Assembly: GCA_002007465.1 (NCBI GenBank)
Contig: LNAC01001212.1
Span: 124,001 to 188,000, forward strand
Direction of reading: 5' to 3'
DNA from: Ailurus styani
Lineage: Eukaryota; Chordata; Mammalia; Carnivora; Ailuridae
DNA length: 64,000 nt
The translations under genes were made by a program, and so were the position numbers. How positions within the stretch are numbered: position 1 is the stretch's first letter; each line of letters starts with the position of its first letter. The notes under the pieces are model-generated. The model searched no databases and was not told where the DNA came from. It saw only the letters and a list, made by a program, of their open reading frames with translations. Shown here one piece after another: positions 24,041 through 36,119 of the stretch.

Positions 24041-24735
24041 TAAACATGGCACTGGAAGAGTCTCTGACTATATAATTGACACCTTACTTGTACTTTACTC
24101 TTCATATAGAAGAGATTTCAAATTTCTTTGCTTTCCTGTTTAGAATTCTGGCTTTCAATCTTTACTGCTACCACTCATGATAGAGTTAATCTGAACACTT
24201 TCATTGAAAAGTGAAATTGTCCCCAAATTAAGAAGCAAAGTCAGGAAAAACAAAGCAGAAAAAAAAGCTAATATTTCAATACACTTTGATGTGATTTTTC
24301 TATTCATACCCATTTGGATTTTTAAAAAATAAAATGTCTACTATAAAGAAGAAAGCAAATCCCTCCGTACGTCCCAAGGGTCTCAGCACAAGCTTACACT
24401 GCATTATTTTCTGGACCAGGGCATACTTCCTGGACAGGTGGCTGGGTCTAGGAGGAATCTAGTTTCACCCAGAATGGAGGAGTGTTCTGGGAAAGATCTC
24501 ACTGAGGGAAGAGAGAATTCAAGAGGCCTTTCTAGGAAATCAGGCCAGTGTCTGAGAAGGAGAGGGGATGAGAGCATTATTATCTATCACTTAAATTATC
24601 TCTACTCGACCAATGCTCCTACTGAATCTTAAGGCAGGAGAACTGCAAGAAATATCAGTAGAAGCAGGAAGAGCTGACTCTGGCGAATGATGCTGTGGTT
24701 ATTATTTAAACATTATACTTATAGATAGATAAAAA
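24041..24735. other. No gene seen; unassigned DNA
   Basis: Ordinary sequence without a recognised family. Confidence 0.45.
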
Positions 24736-24736
24736 C

Positions 24737-24966
24737 AGATAGGGAGACAAGCCGTAAGAGACTCTTGACTCTAGGAAACCCACTGAGGGCTGCTGGAGGG
24801 GAGGCGGGCAGAGGGATGGGGTAACGGTGATGGGCATGAAGGAGGGCACAGATGCAATGAGCACTAGGTGTTCTATGCAACGGATGAATTCCTAAATTCT
24901 ACCCCTGAATCAAGTAATACAGTATATGTGAGCTAAATTGAATTTAAATAAAAAATATAAAAAAAG
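24737..24966 (+). mobile_element. Carnivore L1 3' end, 5'-truncated
   Basis: AAGCCGTAAGAGACTCTTGA, CCCACTGAGGGCTGCTGGAG, GGTGATGGGCATGAAGGAGG and AGCTAAATTGAATTTAAATA then an A-rich tail. Sense orientation, 3' UTR only, from the same older carnivore subfamily as the piece at 2.5 kb. Confidence 0.85.
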
Positions 24967-25705
24967 AGTAAATATTTCAATAAGGTCATTATCACAGGAC
25001 ACTTTTAACTGGTTTCCTTTGCCCACCTGTCATGGGTTGTGGTCTAGCTACCAAAGGCTCCTATTTCTCCAGGGGCTGGCTTTGAGGTACCTGGAGCCGC
25101 CTCTCTACTAGGAGGTGCCTCTGAGTTCTGTGGGAGTGCCCAGCTCAGGGTGGGGAAGGGCTCTGCAGTGCTAGTTAAGCTCCAGAAAATCCCAAGGGAA
25201 GACACTGAGGGCAGACTTCTGGAAACTCAGCCCGGCTTACCTTCTTCTTCTCTACCTGGCTTCTCTCACCCCCTTCCAGGTTTCTCCTGAAAGTCCATCT
25301 TCCGTACATCACTTGCAAATAAAAAACCCTGTCCCAGGCTCTTCCAGAGGACCCTACCTAAGACATCTGCTAAAATAATTCTTAGATAATTTGAAAACAA
25401 TAAAACAAAATTCTTAAAATGAAAGTAGGTAACTATATTATTTCAAGGGAAAAAAAACTAAAGCCAGGAATATAGCACATTTATAGATTTAACATTTGAG
25501 AATGTGAAAGACGAGATTTAAAAGTCATACTGGAAGAAACCTGGGACATATTTCAGAATCAAGTAATTAATATCGTTTAATTAAAAAAATCAAAGGTGCA
25601 GAGGAAAATGTTCAGAAATATTACTCATAAAAAAGGAAATATGTAGGAAAATAACACAAAAACCCCAGTTAAGGCAATGTGGTACCATGTTTTGGTATAC
25701 AAAAT
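24967..25705. other. No gene seen; unassigned, possibly old LINE from 25.4 kb
   Basis: No supported coding frame. From about 25380 the A-rich texture and the directly following L1M match (after the pyrimidine tract) suggest decayed LINE sequence, but I cannot align it. Confidence 0.35.
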
Positions 25706-25707
25706 AA

Positions 25708-25916
25708 TTCTTCTTCCTCTTCCTCCTCGTCCTCCTCTTCTTCTTCTCCTCCTCCTTCTTATTCTTCTTCCTGTTCCTCCTTCTCCTCCCCCTCCCCTTC
25801 CTCTTCCTCTTCTTCCTCTTCTCCTCCTCCTCCTTCTCCTTCCTCTTCTTCATCTCCTCCTCCTTCTCTTTGTTCTTCCTCTTCCTCTTCTTCTCCTTCC
25901 TCTTCTTCTTCTTTTT
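25708..25916. repeat. ~209 bp (CTT/CCT)n polypyrimidine tract
   Basis: Nearly uninterrupted CTT, CCT and CTC triplets with four or five isolated G or A. On the minus strand this yields Lys/Glu/Arg-only frames and on the plus strand Leu/Pro/Ser-only frames. These are not genes. Confidence 0.95.
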
Positions 25917-26215
25917 AGAGAATGGTAATGCTCGATGTTGGTCAGGATGTGGGATAAAGACATTTTTACACAATGATGGTGGGAGTGAAAATTGGCATTT
26001 ATTTTCTGGCAAGCAATTTTGCAGTATGTTACTTAAAGTTATGTACATTTTTCATGCAGAAATTCCACTTTCAGTTGTTTATTTTGAGAAGACAGAGATA
26101 TTGTCCAAGGCTTCTTAAATAGAATTTTTATTGTACTATTGCATATTACATGAAGTTGAAAAAGTCTAAATGCTAAAAAGTATGTATTGAATAAGTTTGT
26201 GATGGCGAAATGATA
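25917..26215 (+). mobile_element. Old L1M ORF2 3' fragment
   Basis: GGTCAGGATGTGGGATAAAG, ACACAATGATGGTGGGAGTG, AAAATTGGCATTTATTTTCT and CAGAAATTCCACTTTCAG match the last part of L1 ORF2 in sense orientation (gttggtgggaatgtaaattgg ... gcaattccacttctgggt). Decayed. Confidence 0.65.
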
Positions 26216-26254
26216 GCTCTTATATTTCCAGTTATTATGTTATTTCACTGTCAT

Positions 26255-26350
26255 AATATGTTATTCAGTGGTAACTTATTATCCACATTTGTAAAGAGGG
26301 TGATGAGCTCTCAGGAAGATAAAGTGACACACAAGGTCCCAAGATTGTCT
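26255..26350 (-). mobile_element. MIR SINE fragment
   Basis: TATTATCCACATTTGTAAAG, GATGAGCTCTCAGGAAGATA and CACACAAGGTCCCAAG are the antisense MIR core (ttatccccattttacagatg ... gtcacacag). Confidence 0.6.
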
Positions 26351-26639
26351 AACATCTGGAGGAACCATGCCATGTTCTCAACCAATATGCAAGCCCGCCC
26401 TTGCAAAGTCTGGTCTAAAACACAACCATGACAGAAATAATATTGTGCAAAAAATATTCATTGACACTAAGCATGTTCAAAATGTCTTATCAGATGAAAA
26501 ATAACACAGAAAATAGGACACACTGTATGGAACATCCATTTTCTATAAAGGAAAAATGAAAAGCACATATACTATCTTATATGAAATTATTTAACAGAAT
26601 CATTGACATTTGCTATTCTATGTAGATTTCACAAACTCA

Positions 26640-27122
26640 TATTGTGGTGGGCAGTATGGAGGGTGTCTCCTCAGGACACCACCTGGGTAGTATTAGTACC
26701 CATGTCTAATCCTGTCCCTTCAATTGTGGGTGGGACCTGTGGTTTGCTTTTCATCAATAGGATATTGCAAAGATAATAGGGATGTCACTTTTGAATTTAC
26801 ATTTTATAAGACTACTTGATTCTTTGGGGACCTGAGTGTGGTCTGTAGAGGTTGGCAGCTGCCTTCAGTCCTACCGGCACATGGAAATGAATTCTGCGCA
26901 CAACTTTAATAAGCTTTTAAGTATATTCTTCCCCAGTAAAGCCTCCCTATGAGAACACAGCCCACCAACACTGTGCAATGCTGTGAGGTCCTAAGTAGAG
27001 GACTCAGCCAAGCTGTGCCCAGACTTTCGACCCACAGAATCTGTGACTTGATAGATGTGTTTTGTTTTAAACTGCTAATTTTTTAGTTATTTGCTGTGCA
27101 ACAATAGGTAGTAACATGTAAG
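26640..27122 (+). mobile_element. MLT1-type LTR (ERVL-MaLR), solo
   Basis: It starts TTGTGGTGGGCAGTATGGAG with CCATGTCTAATCCTG, and ends GACCCACAGAATCTGTGACT, GTGTTTTGTTTTAAACTGCT, TATTTGCTGTGCAACAATAG. This is the layout of an MLT1 LTR, an ancient MaLR retrotransposon promoter/terminator unit about 480 bp long. No internal retroviral coding sequence is attached. It is strongly decayed. Confidence 0.65.
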
Positions 27123-27269
27123 TACCTTGGAGCGAGTTTCCTAGAACGGTACATATAAGGCGAAGTTCAATTCCAATTCTACAATCACAAGGAAATAAAT
27201 TTAACTTCCAGTTTATATATACAATTTTATCTATCTGCAGTTAGACATCCAATTCGGGGAAGTCAGAAA

Positions 27270-27425
27270 CCGTTCCAAGTGCTTTACATATGTTGCCTGT
27301 TAAATCCTTACAATGACTCTTAGATGTAGTTACTGCTATTATCCCCATTTACAGTTAAAGAATCTGAGACAATGAGAATTTACTAAGCAGATAATACAGA
27401 ATTCAGCATAATAAGTAACTCAACC
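27270..27425 (-). mobile_element. MIR SINE fragment
   Basis: CAAGTGCTTTACATATGTTG, TTAAATCCTTACAATGACTC, TATTATCCCCATTTACAG and GAATCTGAGACAATGAGAAT give a good antisense match to the MIR 3' half and core. Confidence 0.75.
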
Positions 27426-28060
27426 TTTAGGTTTTATTGCCAGGGTGGAGTGAAATGTTTCTTGGTCCATCACTGTTTACAGTATGGATAGAATGAAAGA
27501 CACGAAGACGGAAGTCCTGTCTGTTTAACAGACATGAGGTTGAAGATCAGAAGTTACACTACTCACTAGGAATCCCAGGCAGCTAACTAGATTAGATTCC
27601 TTCAGTCCACGGGGAAGCTATGATATGCTGTCTGGGAGTAAATCTCAGAGAAGGTTTACCCTGCCAGGGAAACTGTCTGGGAGGACAGAACTTCTCCCCT
27701 TCCACGTGGCTTGGAGAGGATGAATTCTCTCCACTAACACACAAAAAAGATTGAGAGTCTAGAGTAACCCCTCCCCATGCCCCACGCTTAGCCAAAAGAA
27801 AGTTTAGGGCTCAATGTCTGCAGAAAGTATCATTGATTAAGAGCTTTGACAAGATAAGTAGATCAAGCAAATTAACAATAACAATACAATAGCAACGAAT
27901 ATTATTAATTGCTAACTCAGATCAGGAAACTCAGTAGTTCAAAGAAGAGGCTCTAAAACAATAACTAGAACTGATAGCTTCTACTGAAGATCCATGAGAA
28001 AAAGTGCAAAGGGTTTAGTACAAGGAAAACCATTAAAATAATTTGCTAGATTTATAGAGT
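27426..28060. other. No gene seen; unassigned DNA
   Basis: Ordinary sequence. A 67-codon minus frame (27592-27795) has no family signature. Confidence 0.45.
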
Positions 28061-28109
28061 GAAGAAGAAGAACCGCTGCTGCCGCCGCTGCCATCACCAC
28101 CACCACCCA
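28061..28109. repeat. Compound triplet repeat (GAA)-(CTG/CCG)-(CAC)
   Basis: Three adjoining triplet blocks: GAAGAAGAAGAA, then CCGCTGCTGCCGCCGCTG, then CATCACCACCACCACC. Each block is four to six units long. The central block is unusually CpG-rich for this AT-rich region. Confidence 0.85.
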
Positions 28110-29386
28110 CATAATGCAATGATTTCAATACATCCCATAATAAGTTGATAATTTACAAACATTACTGATGAAAATATTTGACCTCGGAATGGGTGGAAAA
28201 TTCCCTTAATGATATATATTAGAAAATTGCAGCAAAATGAGAACTAACAAGTGAACATTTGAAAGGTTTCCAATAAAAGGTGGAAACATAACAAGGTACC
28301 TGCTATTCTGCCAGACATTCAACAGTGTATTAAATGTTTTACTGACTGCAGTAAGGCAAGGAAAAAAACATCAGGCATACATAGTAGGAAAGGACGAGAC
28401 AAATTGGATATCCAGACTTAGAAAAACGTGAGACTCAATAGAAAAATAAGTAAAAATCACAGGTGAGTTTAAGAGTGTTCCTAGAGGCCAAAATACCACA
28501 TAGAAATCAACATTTTTATTAGTAAGCACAAATTGGGAAGAAAGAAAAGAAAAGATTCCTTTAAAAAAAGATAAAAGGTACATAGGAATACACCTAGGTA
28601 GAAGAAAGGAATGAAATTTAAATAAAGAAAGCCATAGCATTTTCCTGATAGATCAAAAAGATGACTTACTACATTGAGAGACACTATGTTTTACAAAGGT
28701 TCAATATCATAATGATTGAAGCTACAATAAAAAATGTCTATGGGATATTTAAAATAAAATTTTGCAGGTTGATTCTGCAGTTCAGCCTGGTAGGATAATA
28801 TGTAAAAATAAAACCCAGATGAATTAAATCTAAACTTAAAAAATAAGACTATGAAAAATAGAGAAACAATGCAGAATAATATCTTTGCTATTTTGGATCA
28901 GGGGAAAATCTTCATAAGTAAGACACACATTCCAGAAGCAACAAAGATTAAGGACAAACATAACTAGTAAAAATGTGAAAATTTACATGGAGAAAAACTT
29001 TTTAGGTCAAAAGACATGGGGGAAGAAGTGACTGGCTACATGATCTTCAAAGAACTGGAAGCCCATGGTGAATCAGTTAGCAGTATGGACAACCAAGATC
29101 ACCACCGTCATTTCTTTCTGGTTTCCTGAGTCCCTTGCTCAGGCTTTAAGGGTCTGTGATCCTCAGCTCTTCCAACGGTTTTGTTGTTTAATTTTCTCTA
29201 TCAAATTCTTTCCTTCTTGAAATCCTCAAGATGGTTTCTATTTGCCTGTGGGATCCTGACTACTATGAGATTTCCCTAAAGATAGACAGGGTCTAATATC
29301 TATCTTATTCTTTCCCACAGCAACTCCATGGGAAAGAATAACATGCTGATAAATGACATTTGGGGCGTTTCACCTTTCAGTCTGCT
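28110..29386. other. No gene seen; A-rich, possibly decayed LINE
   Basis: 28640-29000 has the texture of ancient L1 or HAL1 sense strand (ACTATGTTTTACAAAGGTTC, AAAACCCAGATGAATTAAAT, AAAATCTTCATAAGTAAGAC), but I cannot fix the family. 29000-29380 is unassigned. Confidence 0.35.
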
Positions 29387-29397
29387 TTCCCTCTTTT

Positions 29398-29617
29398 TCT
29401 TTATACATTTTTAAAAAAGATTTTACTTATTCATTTTTGACAGAGAGAGAGAGAGAGAGAGGAGAGAGTGCACAAGCAGAGGGAGTAGCAGAGGGAGAGG
29501 GAGAAGCAGGCTCCCCGCAGAGTAGGGATCCCAATGTGAGGCTCGATCCCAGGACCCTGAGATCAGGAGCCAAGCTGAAGGCAGACGCTTAACTGACTGA
29601 GGCACCCAGATGCCCCC
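29398..29617 (-). mobile_element. CAN-SINE, left arm of an inverted pair
   Basis: Antisense copy running from AAAAAAGATTTTACTTATTC to GAGGCACCCAGATGCCCCC. The target duplication TTCCCTCTTTT stands at 29387-29397 and 29618-29628, perfect over eleven bases. Confidence 0.94.
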
Positions 29618-29863
29618 TTCCCTCTTTTGTTGCTAAGCAGGATGACCAATGCCAGTGACACACTTCCACCTTTGTATCCAGATTCTTCTTGTATCTCATG
29701 ACATCACTTTTCACTCTCAGAATATTGAAAGGCTGCTTATTTTCCTTTTAATGCCTTTCCAAGTGCAATTAATTACCTAGCTCCTCCCAAAATGTAGATC
29801 TTGAAAACACAGAGCAGAATTTTTCATAGTTTATTTTCTATGCTTGCTTTTATAAGTGCTAAA

Positions 29864-30086
29864 CAATAAGCCCAGAAGGGCACCTGGGTGGCGATGATTA
29901 AGTCTCCAACTCTTGATTCCGGCTCAGGTCATGATCTCAGGGTCATGAGATCAAGCCCTACATGGGGCTCTGCTCTCAGCAGAGTGGGGTTCAGATTCTC
30001 CCTCCCTCTCCCGCTGTCCCTCCGGCTTGGGCTCCCTCTTTCTCTAAAAATAAATAGATAAATCCTTTTTTAAAAAACCAATAAGC
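29864..30086 (+). mobile_element. CAN-SINE, right arm of an inverted pair
   Basis: Sense copy from GGGCACCTGGGTGGCGATGA to an A-rich tail. CAATAAGC is present at 29864-29871 and 30079-30086, included in the range. The head lacks several bases after GGTGGC compared with other copies. Confidence 0.92.
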
Positions 30087-32395
30087 TCATACTTCAAATT
30101 AGAGCTTTTTACAATATTTCTCCACTTTCCTTGCCCTTCCTAGTTTATAGTTTTATTCTTACTATTTTCTACTGATAAGAAATGGGAGAAGATGGAGAAA
30201 AACAGAGACATCAATACAGACAGAGATAGAGATAAAGATAGAGGGGGAATGGACAGAAAGAGACAAATCATTTTTCTTAATTTTCAAAAAATTTTTGTCC
30301 TTAATTTTTAGATGCTTGTTTTGGATTACATATCGTGACTTTCATAAAAAGAGTCTTTTACCTTGGCAGAATTGAGTAAACCCTCATTGACTTGGTTTTC
30401 TCTCACTGATAAAGCTTATGTTTCCAGTTTCACCTTGCCAATAAATAGCAGCAAATTGTTTTGTAAGCCCATTTTTCATCATTACCCTTTCATATTAGGA
30501 ATGTCTCCTAAATCATTTGAGGACAAAAACAATAAATAACCTACTTGCTTAAGGACCAGTCCAAGGAAATCCTAAGTTCAGGAAGGCCACTAGTTATTCA
30601 GAAATAAATCAATTGGTTGACTTTCAGATAAGCCAAAGAAAATCCCTTGCAAATTACAAAGAGGAGACAAACCAACCTGTATGTACCCTTCCAAAACATC
30701 ATGCTCAGAGATAAATATTTCTGATCATCTCAGCAATTCAGAAATCTAAAAATAACTCCCAGTGCACATTTTTAAACAGTTCTGTATTGAAATAAATTGT
30801 CTTGATACCTTTCCATTGGTCCTAACACATAGGAATTGTGATATAGAAAGCAAACATTTCTCAGTATTTGCTCCCCCGCCCCAGGGATAGAAGCGGGCCG
30901 AATGCATGGATATCTCACAGTGTCCAGCAGAGGGAAGTAGAGAACTTCTCCAAGTGTCTGCCACTCGCCTGTCTTTGTTTCTGCTGTTTTAACTTTTGAG
31001 TATAGAACAATCATTGAGCTGTCAACCCAAATTAGTACAGAAATGTGTGGAATCTGTTCAACCCAAGCCACCTCCTCTTTCCAAAAATTGTTCTTCAGTT
31101 TACTGTAGCACGTTGAGTTATGAAAGGAATATTTGCATGTTTGAAATTAATTTGATATAAAATATGAAAAGGCAAAGAAAAGCATGTGGCCTTTGAAATT
31201 CCTTGCATTATTTATATAGAAAACTCTCCACTACAGGAAGCTTCTAAGATATGATCAAATGGGACTGGCCCCAAGTTTCTTCTTTAGTGACTTAGTATTG
31301 TAATATTATGTATGTGTTTTGGACTAAGACTTTTCTAATACAGTGAAATAGAGGATGGGTATTATTATAGCTTTCCTTTACCACAGTTTTGAACTGACTG
31401 CATTACATAATTTAGAGAGGTGTTCTAAATGGGGAGAAGAAAGAGCATTAAAGTCAATCTTAAAATCTCCCAGGTCACTCATAGAGCATTCTTCCTTTTG
31501 AAAGTGCAAGTTATCTTCATGGGATCTCCTGTAAAACTCTGGATAAGCAATTACTGAAATCAACACACTTCTGCACGTTAAATAAAAATAATACCACACT
31601 ATTCTTTCTTAATTAGATTTTTATACTCTCACTAAATCTGTGGAATTCAATATATTATGCTGCTGTACTCGTCAGGTTACAATTTGTCACGTACATTTAT
31701 TTATTTATTATTATGTGTATTTTTAGTGTGCATTTTTATGTGCATTATTGAGGGGGTAGAGGGGACACTGACCAAAATATCTGAAAATCTACCTATGGCT
31801 CTTACCTGTTTTTTGTGTTATATGCTGCTGAAAATTTCCTAGTACCCTGATATACAAAAATGTAAGCAACTTTAGTTAATTTAGACATTAATATTTTTCA
31901 CTAAAAGAATACTTAATTGCTCTTGAAGTCTCTGGGAGGGCTAGAGAGACAGGTTTGGAGTATGGGGAGCCAGGAAGGAGACCTGCAGGTACACTGGTAA
32001 ACAGGTCTGTGAACACACCTGGAGAATGACACCACAGGCACCCGTCATGCTATCAAATGCTGGATGACAGCGCTGTCACTGCTGTCTCTGGGAGCTAGAA
32101 CTAGATTCTTCTGCTGCCACCATCCGTGTCAACAGGGATCCTGTCCATGCCTGCTTTCCTGCATCACTAGCTTCTTTTTGAAGGATTAGGGTTGACCTAT
32201 TGATTACGACAGCCTAGAACACATGCCAAAACCTGAGCTTCAGGGGGAGTCGGGATAGTAAACATTTTGATGGTTGATCCTGTCATATTGGTAAATAGGT
32301 TTTGTTTCCTTGGGTGTGAGTTCCTCACAGATGAAAAGAATATTCACACCAGGTGGCAAAAGCAATGACATATGTCCACTACATATACACCTGAG
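30087..32395. other. No gene seen; unassigned DNA
   Basis: About 2.3 kb of apparently single-copy sequence. A 99-codon minus frame at 30772-31071 and smaller ones show no family signature. Confidence 0.45.
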
Positions 32396-32397
32396 TT

Positions 32398-32560
32398 GCT
32401 GAGATTCATTTAGCAAATGTTTATAAGTTGTGTAGTAGATGCTAGACACTGGGAACCCTACAGATAAAGGTTCCTCCCACTGTGCAGTTCATAGTCGGTC
32501 AGGAGAGGAAAACTAAAACAATAGGCTATACAAATCAATAAAGTGTATATTCTGTTAGGT
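32398..32560 (-). mobile_element. L2 LINE 3'-end fragment
   Basis: GTGTAGTAGATGCTAGACAC, TGGGAACCCTACAGATAAAG, CACTGTGCAGTTCATAGTC and AACTAAAACAATAGGC follow the antisense L2 terminus. Confidence 0.5.
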
Positions 32561-32594
32561 AGCGAAACAACAAATGATAATGATCAAAGTATGT

Positions 32595-32660
32595 TAAAGA
32601 GAGAGAGAGAGGGAGATAGAAAGGAAAAAAGAAAGGAAGGGAGGAAGGGAGGGAAGGGAA
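32595..32660. repeat. Purine-rich GA/GGAA tract
   Basis: (GA)n followed by GGGAGATAGAAAGGAAAAAA and GGAAGGGAGG units on the plus strand, with almost no pyrimidines. Confidence 0.85.
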
Positions 32661-33868
32661 TCAAAAGAAACTCTCTCACTTGGTAAAATCTCAACCCCAG
32701 AAGGTTCAACTAACTCATGAGCTAGGATACATGACTCCAAGTTAAGGACGTCTGGTAACGCCCACTGCTCCTTCCATACAGCTGTTATCTTGATTCCCTG
32801 TTCTGTAAAGTTATAGGTTAATTATAAAATTAACAGTGGCTGGGAAACATCTCTCCATGGGACTCTTTGTTTCTGCACATTTTGAGAAGAAGCACTGAAA
32901 GGTCTTGTTCCAAATTGTATTTTCATGGGCACTTGTGTGACAGACAGTCTTGGATGATAAATATTTCCTCCCAAAAGTTAATTCACAGGTGGATTTGTTT
33001 ACTGACCAGGATAGTAAATAGAGGGTGCCCAACTGGGGCAAACGTGGACCGTATTTGTGAGCACTCATTTTTAAATAACTATTGGGGTTTCCTAAACTTG
33101 GGGTTCCTTAGTTTTGATGCAAACTCACTACATGTGCAGCATCCACAGGGCCTCTCTCCTTTACCCCCCATGGGTTTGGGGGGGTGGGAGGAGACAACGG
33201 GAACATGAAGTTCAGGCTGCTGGCTATACTATAAATGATAAACACTTTCGTTTCTGATCCAGGAGTTTCATGTGTTCTGTCTATTTCCATGAAATCATTT
33301 GCCTGGCTAACTTGTTAGCCTGCAAGATGTCTGGAAAATTATAGACATCTTACAGTCTTCCCAACAAGCACCAATACACTATGTATGTATTTATGGTCAG
33401 AGCACTTAGCAATATAGTATTTTTTTAGTGAACACTTAATATGAGATCTAAGATCTTAACAAATTTGTAAGTGTGCAAGAATATTGTTAATTACAGACAC
33501 ACTGTTTTACAGGTCTACAGCACTTAATCATCTTGCATAACTGAACATTTATATCCACTGAGTAGCTTTAAACTATATACATGTATACAGTTTTTATAAC
33601 AGAAGGAGAGAGAGAGGAAAGCAAGAGAAAATCAGTTTGACAAGATAAACATGTACATGATACAGTGTGGGTAAAATGCCACAAGTCTTTTTTTTCTGAA
33701 ACTGTTCCTGAGGCTGATGTTGTCTTTTCTACATTCCCTCCTCCAAGATCCTCTGCCTTCAGCTGGTTCCCTGTGTAGTTGCAGTCATTTGTCCAATTAA
33801 ATGGCCCAAATCCTTTTCCTTAAAAGGTTGGCGCTCTTGGCAGTTCTCCTTCTCTCTCTCTCCCTTCT
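32661..33868. other. No gene seen; unassigned DNA
   Basis: Single-copy-like sequence. Frames of 60-113 codons overlap on both strands at 32811-33290 without a family signature. A GGGGGG run lies near 33177. Confidence 0.45.
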
Positions 33869-33869
33869 T

Positions 33870-34010
33870 ATTCTTTTTAATCAGTTTTATTGAGGGATAA
33901 TTTAGTTAGAGTAAAATTCACTTTTTAAAGTGTGTAATTGATAATATTTGAGAAATGTAGTACTATCATAATTCATTATATGGAATAATTTTATCATCAC
34001 AAAGTGTTTC
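33870..34010 (-). mobile_element. L1M 3'-terminus fragment
   Basis: AATCAGTTTTATTGAGGGAT, AGAGTAAAATTCACTTTTTA and AAGTGTGTAATTGATAATAT match the antisense L1M 3' end (ttttattgaggtataattg ... taaaattcacccttttaaagtg). Confidence 0.65.
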
Positions 34011-35703
34011 CTCATGCATCTGTGGTCTCTGAAGTTGTTGACGACAGAGAATGACTTCAGTAACTCCAGCAGTGCCACATGCTCTACGCTGCCAGAGCCT
34101 CATCCTATTATCTCTGTGGTCACTCAACCCAACAAATACCAAATACTACCAATCTCCCTAAAATTCATACTCTGTGGCCCTGGCTTTTACCAATTTCATG
34201 TTGTTTTTAGTTATCATTTAAACAGAGGAGGAACTTAAAAAAAAAGCATATTAGGTACCTCATGGTCACTGATATTAGGATTAGGACTTCAACATATATT
34301 TGGGGGGAATATAATTCAATGCATAGCAGGCATGGTTTACAGTTCTCAATGTCTAGGCTAAGCTTAGGACTGGATTGTTTCTGTTTCAAGAATATACATG
34401 TGAAAACCTACACTAAATAACTAAAATACCTCTTTGGACACTCACACAGGGCTAGTATCTTATCTCCAAAATTTCAATATTATTTAACAATGTAAAATGT
34501 ATTAAATGCCTGTGCCAGTCTCTCGTAGAGTGTACTGATATAGACAGCTGGTCAGATTAACACTCTCTCCAGATTCCCTTCTTCATAAAGTCTCTGAAAT
34601 AGCTGCTGTTTGATAATATAATACATCATACTAAAGGGAAATTGTAGTCATATCATTTTTAGATGCAGGTACCCATTTTAGTGCAAAATAATTTAAAATG
34701 AAAAAGGTTTAAAAATCTTCAAGAAAAACTATTTTCAATCCTAAAACATGGCCCTAATACCATTTGTAAAGCAAATTATGGTGGCCTGCTATTGTTGTGT
34801 TAAAAAATATGATGCCCAAGGCTAAACCATATGGTACAATGGGATAATCAAGAATTTGTTCACAGGGCTTCTGACCCACCTCTTTTCCTTTTCTTATTAC
34901 TCAGCCTCACAGCCAACAATGTTTAACATTTATTCTCAAGGAAAAAAAAAGCAAACACAGTCTTAGTAGGTTGAAAAATACTTATAAATATTTATTTCTG
35001 CTTCCAAGGCATTTTGGGTTTTAATTATGCAATGTTGAAAGTAAAATCATTCTGTGTAGAAAGTGTTATTCAGTAAAATTCCCCCAAAAGGGGGAAAAAC
35101 ATCCCCCAGAAATATACACTGATATAGTAGCCCAGTAAGACTATATTAACTGTAACTACTTTTGGAATAACAGAATAAGGACCTCCAAAAGTCTAATCCT
35201 CTATGAAAGCAGTAATAACAGTAGGGAAAAATGTTCAAAATTAACTTTTTCAAAACTCTGGAAATTTACTAAAGGTTTATAACAATATGGAGAGCATTTA
35301 TTAAAGAAAAATGATTGAATCTCATAAGACTAGGCGTTGTAGCATTTTAATTTACCCAACTCTCATCCTCTTCTCACCAGTTCTGCCACAACTTTGAAAA
35401 CTAACAGCCTCACAACCTTAGTTAGTAGCTGTGAAAATCAGCAGCCTAGCAGCCATGAAGGGTGTAAATAGGTTTGATGTTCCCTAAAAGCCCCAATCAC
35501 TAGAGCATTGGCACTATTTGACTTGACTGATAGCTCCCTGGAAAAGTTCCATTCTCAAGGCTTATCTTTATTTGACCTGACTCAAAACTCCCTATGAGAA
35601 CAATTCTATCCCAGGGCATTTGTCAAAAACAATCAGTGGCAATATTTTAACATCACAGTTGCCTGAGGTGGTGATATCAGTTGGAGCAAACATGAGTCTC
35701 ACT
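34011..35703. other. No gene seen; unassigned DNA
   Basis: AT-rich single-copy-like sequence without supported coding potential. Confidence 0.45.
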
Positions 35704-35732
35704 CTGTGTGTGTGTGTGTGTGTATGTGTATA

Positions 35733-35779
<47 letters not shown>

Positions 35780-35816
35780 TAATACACACACACACACACA
35801 CACCCGTACACACACA
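35704..35816. repeat. Compound (TG)n-(TA)n-(CA)n self-complementary repeat
   Basis: A TG block (35704-35723 and on to 35741), a TA block (about 35742-35777) and a CA block (about 35783-35816) are arranged so that the two flanks are reverse complements around a self-complementary centre. The Tyr/Ile and Thr/His frames across it are artefacts. Confidence 0.95.
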
Positions 35817-36119
35817 ATTCAAAAGAAAAACTGGGAAGTGAGATACTCAGCTGTACAAATAGATGTTTGAAAAGCTCTGATACTTTCCTTGGAATCCAGA
35901 AGATAATGTGCATGCGAAGGGCTGTGGCTGGGCCCAGGAATACCTGAGTCCCTAATGTCTCTCACGTGGCTTACTTTGGGTCCCTGTGCAAAGAAGTAAA
36001 GTCGGAGGTAGAGTTATAACCTGCCAAAGCATTGAAGGTATATCCCCAGTGCAAAATCAGGGTCTTTTAACAAAGGGTTTGAGATTTTTTGGTCAATTCA
36101 TTTAAGGAGATCCCTGTCC
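35817..36119. other. No gene seen; unassigned DNA
   Basis: Ordinary sequence between the compound repeat and the L1M. Confidence 0.4.

Noticed and set aside
25590..26118. 152-codon basic minus frame and Leu/Pro- or Ser-only plus frames
   Set aside because: They arise from the CTT/CCT tract and run into decayed L1M.
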